Below are positions 26,390-34,574 of a stretch of 62,276 nucleotides of DNA, in pieces. A model generated the notes under the pieces. The model searched no databases. It was not told the DNA's origin and worked only from the letters and a program-made list of their open reading frames with translations. Position 1 is the first letter of the stretch; each line of letters opens with the position of its first letter. The stretch is from JAOAHC01 sp964593045 (GTDB lineage: Bacteria; Bacillota; Clostridia; TANB77; CAG-465): positions 1 through 62,276 of the forward strand of contig CAZQJQ010000003.1 in the NCBI GenBank assembly GCA_964593045.1. The letters are read 5' to 3'. The position numbers and the translations under genes were made by a program.

Positions 26390-27064
26390 ATGCAAAAAGT
26401 AAGAATAACATATAGTAAATCTAAAGAGGCAATATATATATCACATTATGATTTATTTAAAACATTTGAAAAAATTTTTAAAAGAGCTGATGTGTTAGTA
26501 TCTTATTCTGAAAAAAATCCAAATAAACCAGAAATGTTATTTGTAAATCCATTAGAAGAAGGAATAGAAAGTATAGGAGAAATTTTAGAAGTTATTTTAC
26601 AAGAAAGATATCCTCTTCCTTTTTTAATAAGGCAATTAAACAGTGTAGTGCCAAGTGGAATAACAATACTTTCTGCTGAATATGTAAATATAGAAGAACC
26701 AAGTTTAGTAAATAGAGTTTATGCTGGAGTATATCAATTTGAATATATTTTTGATGATATGTTTGAAGGAAAAAATAAAAAGGAAATAGAAGATATCAAA
26801 GAGTGGTATAAAAATAAAATGAAAGAATATTTATCTCAAAATGAAATATTAGTACTTAAAAAGTCAAAGGACAGAATGGAAAGAATAGATATAAAACCAC
26901 AAATAATAGGATATACATTTCTACTTGATTTAAGTATACAAATTACTTTAAAAATAGGGAAAATAGAAAATTTAAAACCAGATTATATAATGTATGGTTT
27001 TAGTGAATTTATAGATAAAGAGGTTCCATATGAACTAAAAAGAATAAAAATTCTTTATTTATAA
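26390..27064 (+). CDS. DUF2344 (TIGR03936-like) protein
   Basis: A 224-residue protein of the DUF2344 family, which in many clostridia is fused to, or encoded beside, a radical SAM protein and often near ribonuclease G and ribosomal protein genes. The conserved start is visible: RITYSKSKEAIYISHYDLFKTFEKIFKRADVLVSYS, equivalent to the family's K-x-ISHLD-x-R-x-FxRA pattern, followed by NPLEEGIESIGEILEVIL. The function is not established; an RNA-related role is guessed from usual neighbours. Here the radical SAM partner is absent and it stands alone before a tRNA gene. ATG 26390 follows GGGAGTG; an ATG 15 bases earlier overlaps that site. Confidence 0.82.
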   Translation: MQKVRITYSKSKEAIYISHYDLFKTFEKIFKRADVLVSYSEKNPNKPEMLFVNPLEEGIESIGEILEVILQERYPLPFLIRQLNSVVPSGITILSAEYVNIEEPSLVNRVYAGVYQFEYIFDDMFEGKNKKEIEDIKEWYKNKMKEYLSQNEILVLKKSKDRMERIDIKPQIIGYTFLLDLSIQITLKIGKIENLKPDYIMYGFSEFIDKEVPYELKRIKILYL

Positions 27065-27073
27065 CTAAAAACA

Positions 27074-27102
27074 TTGATTTTAAATATATTTTATGTTATT
27101 AT
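27074..27102 (+). promoter_or_regulatory. Probable promoter of the tRNA-Leu gene
   Basis: TTGATT (27074-27079), a 17-base spacer and TATTAT (27097-27102), about 30 bases before the tRNA. Confidence 0.55.
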
Positions 27103-27133
27103 TATCTTGCTACTGTTTTAAGTAGCAGTTAAT

Positions 27134-27220
27134 GCCGAAATGGTGGAATTGGCAGACGCGCTGGACTCAAAATCCAGTGAGGTAAAACTCGTGTGGGTTC
27201 AAGTCCCACTTTCGGCACCA
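27134..27220 (+). tRNA. tRNA-Leu (anticodon CAA)
   Basis: A complete class II tRNA of 87 bases with the CCA end encoded. The acceptor stem GCCGAAA pairs with TTTCGGC. The anticodon stem CTGGA/TCCAG encloses the loop CTCAAAA, giving anticodon CAA (reads UUG). The long variable arm is typical of leucine tRNAs, and the T arm has GGTTCAAGTCC. Confidence 0.97.
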
Positions 27221-27404
27221 ATAATATTAAATTGATTAAGTAACATTTAGAAATTGTTTTAAAATTGTAATGCCTAATAACTTTTTCTTATTTAAGAAAG
27301 TTTCATTTGAAATTGGAAATTTCCATATAAATGTTTTCATAACTATTGTATTTTATTTATTTTTTTGATATACTAAATATGTACATAAAATATTTATGTA
27401 TTTT

Positions 27405-27630
27405 GCAATGAAGGGACGAGTAAATATGTAGTACGCTAAAGAAGAGAGAACTAGTCGTGGCTGGAAGCTAGTTTTGAAGGTTTACGTATTGAAGACTACC
27501 CCGGAGCATGTAGTGAAAGCTATCGCCTTGGTTTGCGAAAGACCAAATAATTAAGTTAAATATAGGGTGGAACCGTGCATATATATGTACCCCTATAAGC
27601 ATAAGATTTGTGCTTATAGAGGTACTTTTT
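27405..27630 (+). promoter_or_regulatory. T-box leader of thrS
   Basis: A tRNA-Thr-sensing leader. The stem I apical part AGAGAGAACTAG...CTAGTT lies near 27445-27475. In the specifier region GAAG-ACT-ACC (27491-27500), two successive threonine codons occur, so the specifier is ACT or ACC. The T-box AGGGTGGAACCGTGC lies at 27564-27578; its TGGA would pair with a UCCA tRNA end. The terminator stem is 27587-27601 with 27611-27625, then Ts. A weak promoter (TTGATA 27365, TAAAAT 27386, spacer 15) precedes it. The stretch 27221-27404 otherwise holds only small AT-rich inverted repeats. Confidence 0.92.
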
Positions 27631-27663
27631 CTTGTGTTACTTAATTTTTAAGGAGGTATTTTT

Positions 27664-29598
27664 ATGATAAAAATTGAGTTAAAAGATGGTAGTAGTTTGG
27701 AAGTAGAAAAAGGTATAAGTGTTATACAGGTTGCTTCTAAGATAAGTGAAGGACTTGCAAGAGTTGCAACGTGTGCTACTGTAGATTCAAAAGTAGTAGA
27801 TTTAAGATACATATTAAATAACGATTGTAAATTAAATATACACACATTTGAAAGTGATATAGATGGCAAAAAAGCATATTGGCATACTTCGTCACATATA
27901 CTTGCTCAAGCAGTTAAAAGACTATATAAAGATGTAAAACTTGCGATAGGTCCAGCAACAAATGAAGGTTTTTATTATGATTTTGATATTGATACACCTT
28001 TTACTGAAGAAGATAAATTAAAAATCGAAGAAGAAGTTAAAAAAATTATAAAAGAGGATCTAAAAATCGAAAAATTTGTAGTATCTAAAAAAGAAGCACT
28101 AGATATTATGAATAATGAACCATATAAAACAGAGCTAATTGAAAACATTTCAGATAGTGAAGAAATAACAATGTATAAACAAGGAGAGTTTGTTGATTTA
28201 TGTGCTGGACCACACTTACTTAGTACTGGAAAAGTAAAAGCAGTAAAAATTTTATCATCATCTGGTGCGTATTGGAGAGGTGATGAAAAAAATAAAATGC
28301 TACAAAGAATTTACGCGGTATCATATCCTAAAGCATCACAGTTAGAAGAACATATACAAAGATTAGAAGAAGCTAAATTAAGAGATCATAATAAATTAGG
28401 AAGAGAATTAGAACTATTTACAACTGTTGATATGATTGGTCAAGGATTACCAATACTTTTACCAAAAGGTGCAAGAGTAATTCAAATATTACAAAGAATG
28501 GTAGAGGATGAAGAAGAAAAAAGAGGATATCTTCTTACTAAGACTCCATTTTTAGCAAAATCTGATTTATATAAAGTGTCTGGACATTGGTATCATTATA
28601 GAGATGGTATGTTTATACTAGGAGATCCCGAAAAAGATAAAGAAGTGTTTGGACTTCGCCCAATGACTTGTCCTTTCCAATTTATGGCATATAAAAATAG
28701 ACAAAGAAGTTACAGAGATTTACCTCTTAGATACAATGAAACATCTACATTGTTTAGAAATGAAGATTCAGGTGAAATGCACGGACTTATTCGTGTAAGA
28801 CAGTTTACAATTTCAGAGGGACATTTACTTGTAAGACTTGATCAACTAGAAGAAGAAATAAAAGGATGTATAGATTTAATTGATTTGTTTACAAAAAGGT
28901 TAGGCTTAGATGATGGATTGTCTTACCGATTTTCTAAATGGGATCCAAATGATAGAGAAAAATATATGGGAACAGATGAGGAATGGAATCATTCTCAATC
29001 AGTTTTAAAAGGGATACTTGATAAATTAAATATTGATTATGAAGAAGCGGATGGTGAAGCCGCATTTTATGGACCTAAGCTTGATATACAATACAAGAAT
29101 GTATGGGGTAAGGAAGATACAATAATTACTGTTCAAGTTGATTTTCAACTAGCAGATAAATTTGATATGACATATGTAGATAAGGATGGATCAAAGAAAA
29201 GACCAGTTGTAATTCATAGAACATCACTTGGATGTTATGAAAGAACTTTGGCAATGCTTATTGAAAAATATGCTGGAGCATTTCCAACTTGGCTTGCACC
29301 AATACAAGTAAAAGTTTTACCTATATCAGATAACTATATTGACTATTCTAATTTAGTAAAAAGAGAATTAGAAAAAAATGGTATAAGAGTAGAAATTGAT
29401 GATAGAGTTGAAAAAATAGGATACAAGATAAGAGAAGCACAACTTGAAAAAGTACCATATATGTTAGTAGTAGGAGAAAAAGAGGAATCTTCAAATACAG
29501 TAGGTGTACGTTCAAGAAATAAAGGAGATGTTGGTTCTACAACTTTACCTGAATTTATATCTAAACTGCAAGAAGAAATTAGAAATTATGAAAAGTAG
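27664..29598 (+). CDS. thrS: Threonyl-tRNA synthetase
   Basis: Charges tRNA-Thr. The 644-residue protein has all usual parts: a TGS domain (residues 1-60), the editing domain (HTSSHILAQAVKRL, ~77; CAGPHL, ~182), the class II core with zinc ligands Cys in RPMTCPFQF, His in EMHGLIRVRQF and His in VVIHRTSLGCYER (~340, ~391, ~518), and the C-terminal anticodon-binding domain (QVKVLPISDNY onward). Length is normal. RBS AAGGAGGT precedes the ATG. Expression is controlled by the T-box leader. Confidence 0.97.
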   Translation: MIKIELKDGSSLEVEKGISVIQVASKISEGLARVATCATVDSKVVDLRYILNNDCKLNIHTFESDIDGKKAYWHTSSHILAQAVKRLYKDVKLAIGPATNEGFYYDFDIDTPFTEEDKLKIEEEVKKIIKEDLKIEKFVVSKKEALDIMNNEPYKTELIENISDSEEITMYKQGEFVDLCAGPHLLSTGKVKAVKILSSSGAYWRGDEKNKMLQRIYAVSYPKASQLEEHIQRLEEAKLRDHNKLGRELELFTTVDMIGQGLPILLPKGARVIQILQRMVEDEEEKRGYLLTKTPFLAKSDLYKVSGHWYHYRDGMFILGDPEKDKEVFGLRPMTCPFQFMAYKNRQRSYRDLPLRYNETSTLFRNEDSGEMHGLIRVRQFTISEGHLLVRLDQLEEEIKGCIDLIDLFTKRLGLDDGLSYRFSKWDPNDREKYMGTDEEWNHSQSVLKGILDKLNIDYEEADGEAAFYGPKLDIQYKNVWGKEDTIITVQVDFQLADKFDMTYVDKDGSKKRPVVIHRTSLGCYERTLAMLIEKYAGAFPTWLAPIQVKVLPISDNYIDYSNLVKRELEKNGIRVEIDDRVEKIGYKIREAQLEKVPYMLVVGEKEESSNTVGVRSRNKGDVGSTTLPEFISKLQEEIRNYEK

Positions 29599-29681
29599 AA
29601 CTAATTTTTTTAAAATAGTATCTTTTTGTAATAAATTATGATATAATAGATTACATAAGAGAAATATATTTATGCAAGATG

Positions 29682-29716
29682 TATATTGCAATGAAATATT
29701 TGCAATATATTTTTTT
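29682..29716 (+). terminator. Terminator or attenuator before the RNA helicase gene
   Basis: A 10-base stem (29682-29691 with 29700-29709), an eight-base loop and seven Ts. A TATAAT at 29642-29647 lies upstream of it, so besides ending thrS mRNA it may act as an attenuator in the helicase leader. Confidence 0.75.
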
Positions 29717-29745
29717 GCTTAAAATATATTATGAAAGGAAAAATA

Positions 29746-31392
29746 ATGAATAATATAACATTTAAAGAATTAAATTTATCTAGCGAAATAAACAAGGCGT
29801 TAGATTCAATGGGATTTGAAGAAGCAACACCAATACAAACGCAATCAATACCGGAAATTATGGAGGGTAATGATGTTATTGGACTTGCACAAACAGGGAC
29901 AGGAAAGACATATGCATTTGGAATTCCTGCAATAGAAAAATTAGATATTAAGAAAGATAATGTACAAGTACTTGTATTATCTCCAACAAGAGAACTTACC
30001 ATACAAACATGTGAAGGATTAAAACAACTTGTAAAATATAAAGAGGATGTAAAAGTTGTATCTATATATGGAGGTCAACAAATTGAAAGACAAATAACTG
30101 CACTTAAGAAAAAACCGCAAATAGTTGTAGGAACTCCTGGAAGAATAATGGATCATTTGAGAAGAAAAACATTAAAATTAGATAATATTTCAATGCTTGT
30201 TTTAGACGAAGCTGATGAAATGTTAAATATGGGATTTAGAGAAGATATTGATGAAATTTTAAAAAAGACTAATGATAATAAACAAATTGTGCTATTTTCA
30301 GCAACTATGTCAAAAGGAATAATGAATATAACTACAAAATATCAAAGAAAAGATGCTAAAGTTATAAAAATAGAGCATTCACAAATTGTTGCTCCTAAAA
30401 TAGAACAATACTATATAGAAACATCTAATTCAAATAAACCAGATGTATTAGTTAGATTGCTTGATTCTATGAATATAAAACTTGGAGTCGTTTTTTGTAA
30501 TACAAAAATGAAAGTAGAAGAACTAACAATACATTTACAAGCGTGTGGTTATATGGTAGAAGCATTACATGGAGATATAAAGCAAACACAAAGAGATAAT
30601 ATAATGAAAAGATTTAGAAACAAAGAAATTGATATACTAGTTGCAACTGATGTTGCAGCACGTGGTATAGATGTAGATGATGTTGAACTTGTTGTAAACT
30701 ATGATATACCAAGTGATGAAGAATATTATGTCCATAGAATAGGAAGAACAGGTAGAGCTGGTAGAGTTGGAAAAGCATATACTCTTGTCTCAGCAAAAGA
30801 AATGTATAAATTAAGAGATATACAAAGATATACTAAGGCAAATATAGTATTAGAAAAAGTTCCTTCTTTTGAAGCTGTTCTTGAAAAGAAAGTAGTTCAA
30901 AAAATAGAGAAGATAAAAGAAGAGTATGTTAAAGGTGATTTTTCAAAATATACTGATATAATTCAAAAAATAACACAAGAAAATGGTGATATACAAACTA
31001 TAGATATAGCTGCTATATTACTTAAAATGGAATTTGATAAAAAAGTAAAAAAAATAGATGAAGGTAAAAAAGGTTCAAATATAACAAGTAGAAGATTATC
31101 TGAAAATATTACAAGAGTTTTTGTAAATATGGGTAAATTAGATGGCTTTGATAATACAAAAATGAAAAAACTATTTGTAGAAGATATGCAGATACCTAAA
31201 GACAGTGTTACTGGAATAAAAATATTAGATAAATTTTCATTTGTAAACATAGATGAAAACTATATTGATAGTGTTATCAAAAAACAAGCAAACAAAAAGT
31301 TTAATGGTAGAATTTTAAGCATAGAAATTTCAGATTCAAGTAGCGAAAATGGTTTTAAAAAAAGCAAAAAAACTAGTAGGAAAAGAAGATAA
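29746..31392 (+). CDS. DEAD-box RNA helicase with C-terminal DbpA-type RNA-binding domain
   Basis: ATP-dependent RNA helicase, 548 residues. The motifs occur in order: Q motif EEATPIQTQSIP (~residue 22), AQTGTGKT (~46), PTRELT, TPGRIMDH, DEADEMLNMGF (~151), SATMSKG, then the second domain with GVVFCNTK, ATDVAARGIDVDDV and HRIGRTGRAGR (~330). After a helical linker the C-terminal ~80 residues (RVFVNMGKLDGFDNTKM...) match the RRM-like DbpA domain that binds 23S rRNA, and a basic Ser/Lys/Arg tail ends it. A role in large ribosomal subunit assembly or cold adaptation is inferred. ATG 29746 with AAAGGA upstream. Confidence 0.93.
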   Translation: MNNITFKELNLSSEINKALDSMGFEEATPIQTQSIPEIMEGNDVIGLAQTGTGKTYAFGIPAIEKLDIKKDNVQVLVLSPTRELTIQTCEGLKQLVKYKEDVKVVSIYGGQQIERQITALKKKPQIVVGTPGRIMDHLRRKTLKLDNISMLVLDEADEMLNMGFREDIDEILKKTNDNKQIVLFSATMSKGIMNITTKYQRKDAKVIKIEHSQIVAPKIEQYYIETSNSNKPDVLVRLLDSMNIKLGVVFCNTKMKVEELTIHLQACGYMVEALHGDIKQTQRDNIMKRFRNKEIDILVATDVAARGIDVDDVELVVNYDIPSDEEYYVHRIGRTGRAGRVGKAYTLVSAKEMYKLRDIQRYTKANIVLEKVPSFEAVLEKKVVQKIEKIKEEYVKGDFSKYTDIIQKITQENGDIQTIDIAAILLKMEFDKKVKKIDEGKKGSNITSRRLSENITRVFVNMGKLDGFDNTKMKKLFVEDMQIPKDSVTGIKILDKFSFVNIDENYIDSVIKKQANKKFNGRILSIEISDSSSENGFKKSKKTSRKRR

Positions 31393-31399
31393 AGAAATA

Positions 31400-31427
31400 T
31401 TGCAATTGTGTGTTTTTTTGATATAAT
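31400..31427 (+). promoter_or_regulatory. Promoter of the DUF2207-like gene
   Basis: TTGCAA (31400-31405), a 16-base spacer and TATAAT (31422-31427), just after the helicase stop codon. Confidence 0.65.
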
Positions 31428-31473
31428 AGCTTTATTGATAGAGTATTAAAATAATAAAAAAGAGGTGTAATGT

Positions 31474-32706
31474 ATGATTATTGTTGGACTATTTTTATCT
31501 ATTGTTCCAATTATATTATTAATAATTCAAAAAAAAGTAATTATGAAAAAAACTACAGAAATTATACAGGATATATTTCTTATTCTATTATCATTATTAT
31601 ATATTATTTTATGTTTTATTATAAAAACAGAACCATTTATATTTGATATAGAAGATGCGTTTGATTATCTAACTTATACAGCAGTAATAATTGTATTTTC
31701 ACCGTTTTTATGGCTTGGTATATATTATTTTTCTAAAAAGATATTTAGAAGTTTAAGGATATTTAAAAATTCTAAATTAAAATCAAATAATGAATATATA
31801 TATTATAGAGATGATTTAAATAAAATATCTCCTAGTATAATTATGTTTACAGCAACTATGGATACAGATGTTAGAAAAAGTGTAAGTGCTACAATATTAA
31901 AATTAAAACTAACAGGATATATTATTAAGAAAAATGGGAATTTAATAGTTATAAATAAAGTAGATTCTAAGAATGAGTTGTTAGAATCAGAAAAGATGGT
32001 ATTGGAACTTATAAAAAACAACCAGTTTGATGAAAGTAAGTATTCAAAAGTAGTTGAGCAAGAAGCGTTGACATATAATTATATTAAGAAGAATAATTCT
32101 GCTAAAGTATTTAAATTAATTAAAATTTTAATTGCAATATTTATTCCTATAATTATTATTAATTACGTTATAATATTTGATAAATATGTATTTGAAAATC
32201 ATAGTTTTTTTGAATATGATGGTGTTAAATATTTAGAGATTCAAGATGAAAAAGAAATTGAAAAATTATATGATGAGGGTAAAATTAAACAAGAAGATTA
32301 CTATTATAGAATATTAAATGTTAATGGGTATGATGAGAAATTTTATTCGTATAATAAGGTAAGAGCAGATAAAATAGAGTATGGTGTTATAAAGAAAGCA
32401 TATGTATTTCAGATTTTAGATATTCTATGTATTTTGATGATACCAATTTCAATTATTATATCTATATTTTATATAATAGATCAGATAGTACATTTTAATA
32501 AAAATTATAAGAGAACAGCAAAAGGTAATCAACTTATAAATAAAGCATATGCACTTAAAAACTATTTGAAAGATTTTTCTGTTATTAAAAATAGAAAGGA
32601 AGCCGAACTTGTTTTATGGGAATATTATTTGGTTTACGCTATAGTGTTAGGTGTTAATGTAAATATTCAAGATGAAATAATAGATAAATATTTAAAGAAA
32701 ATTTGA
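31474..32706 (+). CDS. DUF2207-like membrane protein, N-terminal domain absent
   Basis: A 410-residue membrane protein with about five hydrophobic helices: a pair at the N-terminus (~residues 2-18, 30-48), one at ~62-84, one at ~213-232 and one at ~310-332. The cytoplasmic segment YYRDDLNKISPSIIMF and the closing LKNYLKDFSVIKNRKEAELVLWEYYLVYAIVLGVN are typical of the C-terminal half of DUF2207 proteins. The extracellular beta-rich DUF2207 domain that normally starts such proteins is missing. Function unknown. RBS AGAGGTG lies upstream; a terminator follows. Confidence 0.75.
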   Translation: MIIVGLFLSIVPIILLIIQKKVIMKKTTEIIQDIFLILLSLLYIILCFIIKTEPFIFDIEDAFDYLTYTAVIIVFSPFLWLGIYYFSKKIFRSLRIFKNSKLKSNNEYIYYRDDLNKISPSIIMFTATMDTDVRKSVSATILKLKLTGYIIKKNGNLIVINKVDSKNELLESEKMVLELIKNNQFDESKYSKVVEQEALTYNYIKKNNSAKVFKLIKILIAIFIPIIIINYVIIFDKYVFENHSFFEYDGVKYLEIQDEKEIEKLYDEGKIKQEDYYYRILNVNGYDEKFYSYNKVRADKIEYGVIKKAYVFQILDILCILMIPISIIISIFYIIDQIVHFNKNYKRTAKGNQLINKAYALKNYLKDFSVIKNRKEAELVLWEYYLVYAIVLGVNVNIQDEIIDKYLKKI

Positions 32707-32745
32707 TTTAATTTAAAGTAAAAAATAAAAAATAATAAATAAGAG

Positions 32746-32778
32746 ATGTTAAATAGTAAATATTTAGCATTTTTTTTT
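32746..32778 (+). terminator. Rho-independent terminator
   Basis: A 10-base stem with one G-U pair (32746-32755 with 32761-32770), a five-base loop and eight Ts. Confidence 0.87.
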
Positions 32779-32788
32779 ATATAAAATG

Positions 32789-32817
32789 TTGATTTTTGTA
32801 AAATTTAGTGATAAAAT
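32789..32817 (+). promoter_or_regulatory. Promoter of the acidic exported protein gene
   Basis: TTGATT (32789-32794), a 17-base spacer and TAAAAT (32812-32817). Confidence 0.6.
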
Positions 32818-32872
32818 CACATTGTGTATTAAATATGAACTTTTTGTTCATATAGTATAGAGGGGGATATAT

Positions 32873-34411
32873 ATGAAAAATTCAAAAAAAGGCATTTCAA
32901 AGATCGCTATACTTATTATTGTTGTTGCAGTATTAGTGATTGCTGCCGTAGTACTATTATTAATAGTAAATTCGCCAAAGGTTGTTATTAACACTGCTTT
33001 GGATAAGTTATCATCTAATATTAATAAGATTTCAACAGATGCAACTTATTCAAGTATAACAGGTAATGGTGACAGTCCATATCAGGTGGAAGCAAATCTA
33101 AAAATAGATAGTGACTTAAACGATGATGTTTTAGGTGACTATGAGGAAATTCAAAATATTATTAACGATTCTGATATTGACTTAGATTTTAAAAATGATT
33201 CTAAAAATGAATATGCAACATTAAATTTAAAATATAATTATAACGATAAAAATGCGTTAGATTTAACAGGGTATCTTGATGAAGATGATATATATATATA
33301 TATACAAGATATATTTGATAAATATATACATACAGAAACTGAATATACAGACTATGTAGAAAATGCAAATAAAGTAACAAAAGATGATTATGTATATTTA
33401 ATAGATAAATGTCTATCTGCATTTAAAGATAATATATCAGATGAATATATTGATTCTAGCAAGGAAACAATTGACCTTGATGGTAGTAAGGTAAGTGCAA
33501 CAAAAAACACATTACTTATTACAGAAATGAAAAAAGATGGAGCTTTTGATGATATAATAGATGAAATAAAAGATGATACAAAAGCAATGGATATTTTAAC
33601 TAATATAATGAGTAGTGAAGATGATTCATATGATACAGCAGATATAGAAGAAAAATTAGAAGATTTAAAAGACAGTATTAAAAATAACGAAAATGATATA
33701 GTATTATCTATATATACAACAGGTATTACTAATAAAGCAGTTATGTATGAAGTATCTGCTACAGATGAAGATGGAAATATAACAGAAATGAAATGTATGT
33801 TATTAGATGATGATAAATATGACCAGAAGATAGTAATGACAGCAGAAGATACAGAAATTATAATAACATCTAAAGAAGTTTCAGAAGATAATTATGATAT
33901 TAATATGACAGTTGGTGAAGATATAAGCATTAATTTAAATGGTGAAATATCAGATAACAGTATTGATTTAGATTATACTTTAAATACAAAACAAGATTCA
34001 GAAGATTATACAATAACAGGAAATGTTAGTGTAGATACTACAAAAGCTACTAATGAAATTACAAAAAAAATTAATTTAAGTGCAGCAACTGAAGATTTAG
34101 GAACATTAAAATTATCACTTGATGTTACTTTAAGCAAATTAGATTCATTAGAAAAGGAAAATATTAGTAAATCAAATATCGTTGAAAGTGATGAATTAAC
34201 TAGTACTGATTCAGAGAAGATACTTACTAATTTAATGAAAAATGAAGCAATTGCAGATATAATTGATATTATAAATGATTTATCAAGTAGTAGTTCTTCA
34301 ATGTATGATTCTGATAACTCTAGTTATACTTATGATGACTCTGACTCTTACTCTAGTTCAGATTCAGATATAGATGATGATTTATATGTAGATTTTAAAC
34401 CAATAAATTAA
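32873..34411 (+). CDS. Acidic, Ser/Asp-rich anchored extracytoplasmic protein
   Basis: I cannot assign a firm family. The 512-residue protein begins with a basic patch and one long hydrophobic helix (~residues 10-33) without a lipobox Cys, so it is probably anchored with its body outside. The body is very rich in Asp, Ser, Asn and Thr, with alternating beta strands; two regions (~30-330 and ~330-450) repeat a pattern of short strands ending in threonine. The C-terminus is a Ser/Asp/Tyr stretch (SSSSMYDSDNSS... SYSSSDSDIDDD), which looks flexible. Only one Cys is in the mature part near 180 and one near 305. It has its own promoter, a GAGGGGGAT binding site and a terminator. Confidence 0.75.
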   Translation: MKNSKKGISKIAILIIVVAVLVIAAVVLLLIVNSPKVVINTALDKLSSNINKISTDATYSSITGNGDSPYQVEANLKIDSDLNDDVLGDYEEIQNIINDSDIDLDFKNDSKNEYATLNLKYNYNDKNALDLTGYLDEDDIYIYIQDIFDKYIHTETEYTDYVENANKVTKDDYVYLIDKCLSAFKDNISDEYIDSSKETIDLDGSKVSATKNTLLITEMKKDGAFDDIIDEIKDDTKAMDILTNIMSSEDDSYDTADIEEKLEDLKDSIKNNENDIVLSIYTTGITNKAVMYEVSATDEDGNITEMKCMLLDDDKYDQKIVMTAEDTEIIITSKEVSEDNYDINMTVGEDISINLNGEISDNSIDLDYTLNTKQDSEDYTITGNVSVDTTKATNEITKKINLSAATEDLGTLKLSLDVTLSKLDSLEKENISKSNIVESDELTSTDSEKILTNLMKNEAIADIIDIINDLSSSSSSMYDSDNSSYTYDDSDSYSSSDSDIDDDLYVDFKPIN

Positions 34412-34442
34412 AAAATTAATTTTTTAAAATTTAAAAAGTTAT

Positions 34443-34477
34443 AAAAAAGTGTAGATGAATATATTTACACTTTTTTT
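34443..34477 (+). terminator. Rho-independent terminator
   Basis: An 11-base stem (34443-34453 with 34466-34476) with a 12-base loop; the T-run forms the end of the stem. Confidence 0.82.
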
Positions 34478-34514
34478 GCTGGTCTAACTTTCTTTTCTTT
34501 TATATGATTTTTAC

Positions 34515-34543
34515 TTGAATATATATCTGATATATAGTATAAT
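34515..34543 (+). promoter_or_regulatory. Promoter of the ABC-F gene
   Basis: TTGAAT (34515-34520), a 17-base spacer and TATAAT (34538-34543). Confidence 0.75.
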
Positions 34544-34574
34544 AGCTTGTATAAACATAATTTGGAGGTAAAAA

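Noticed and set aside
27221..27404. Small inverted repeats between tRNA-Leu and the thrS leader as a separate RNA gene
   Set aside because: The repeats are short, AT-only and lack a promoter or T-run that would mark an RNA gene.
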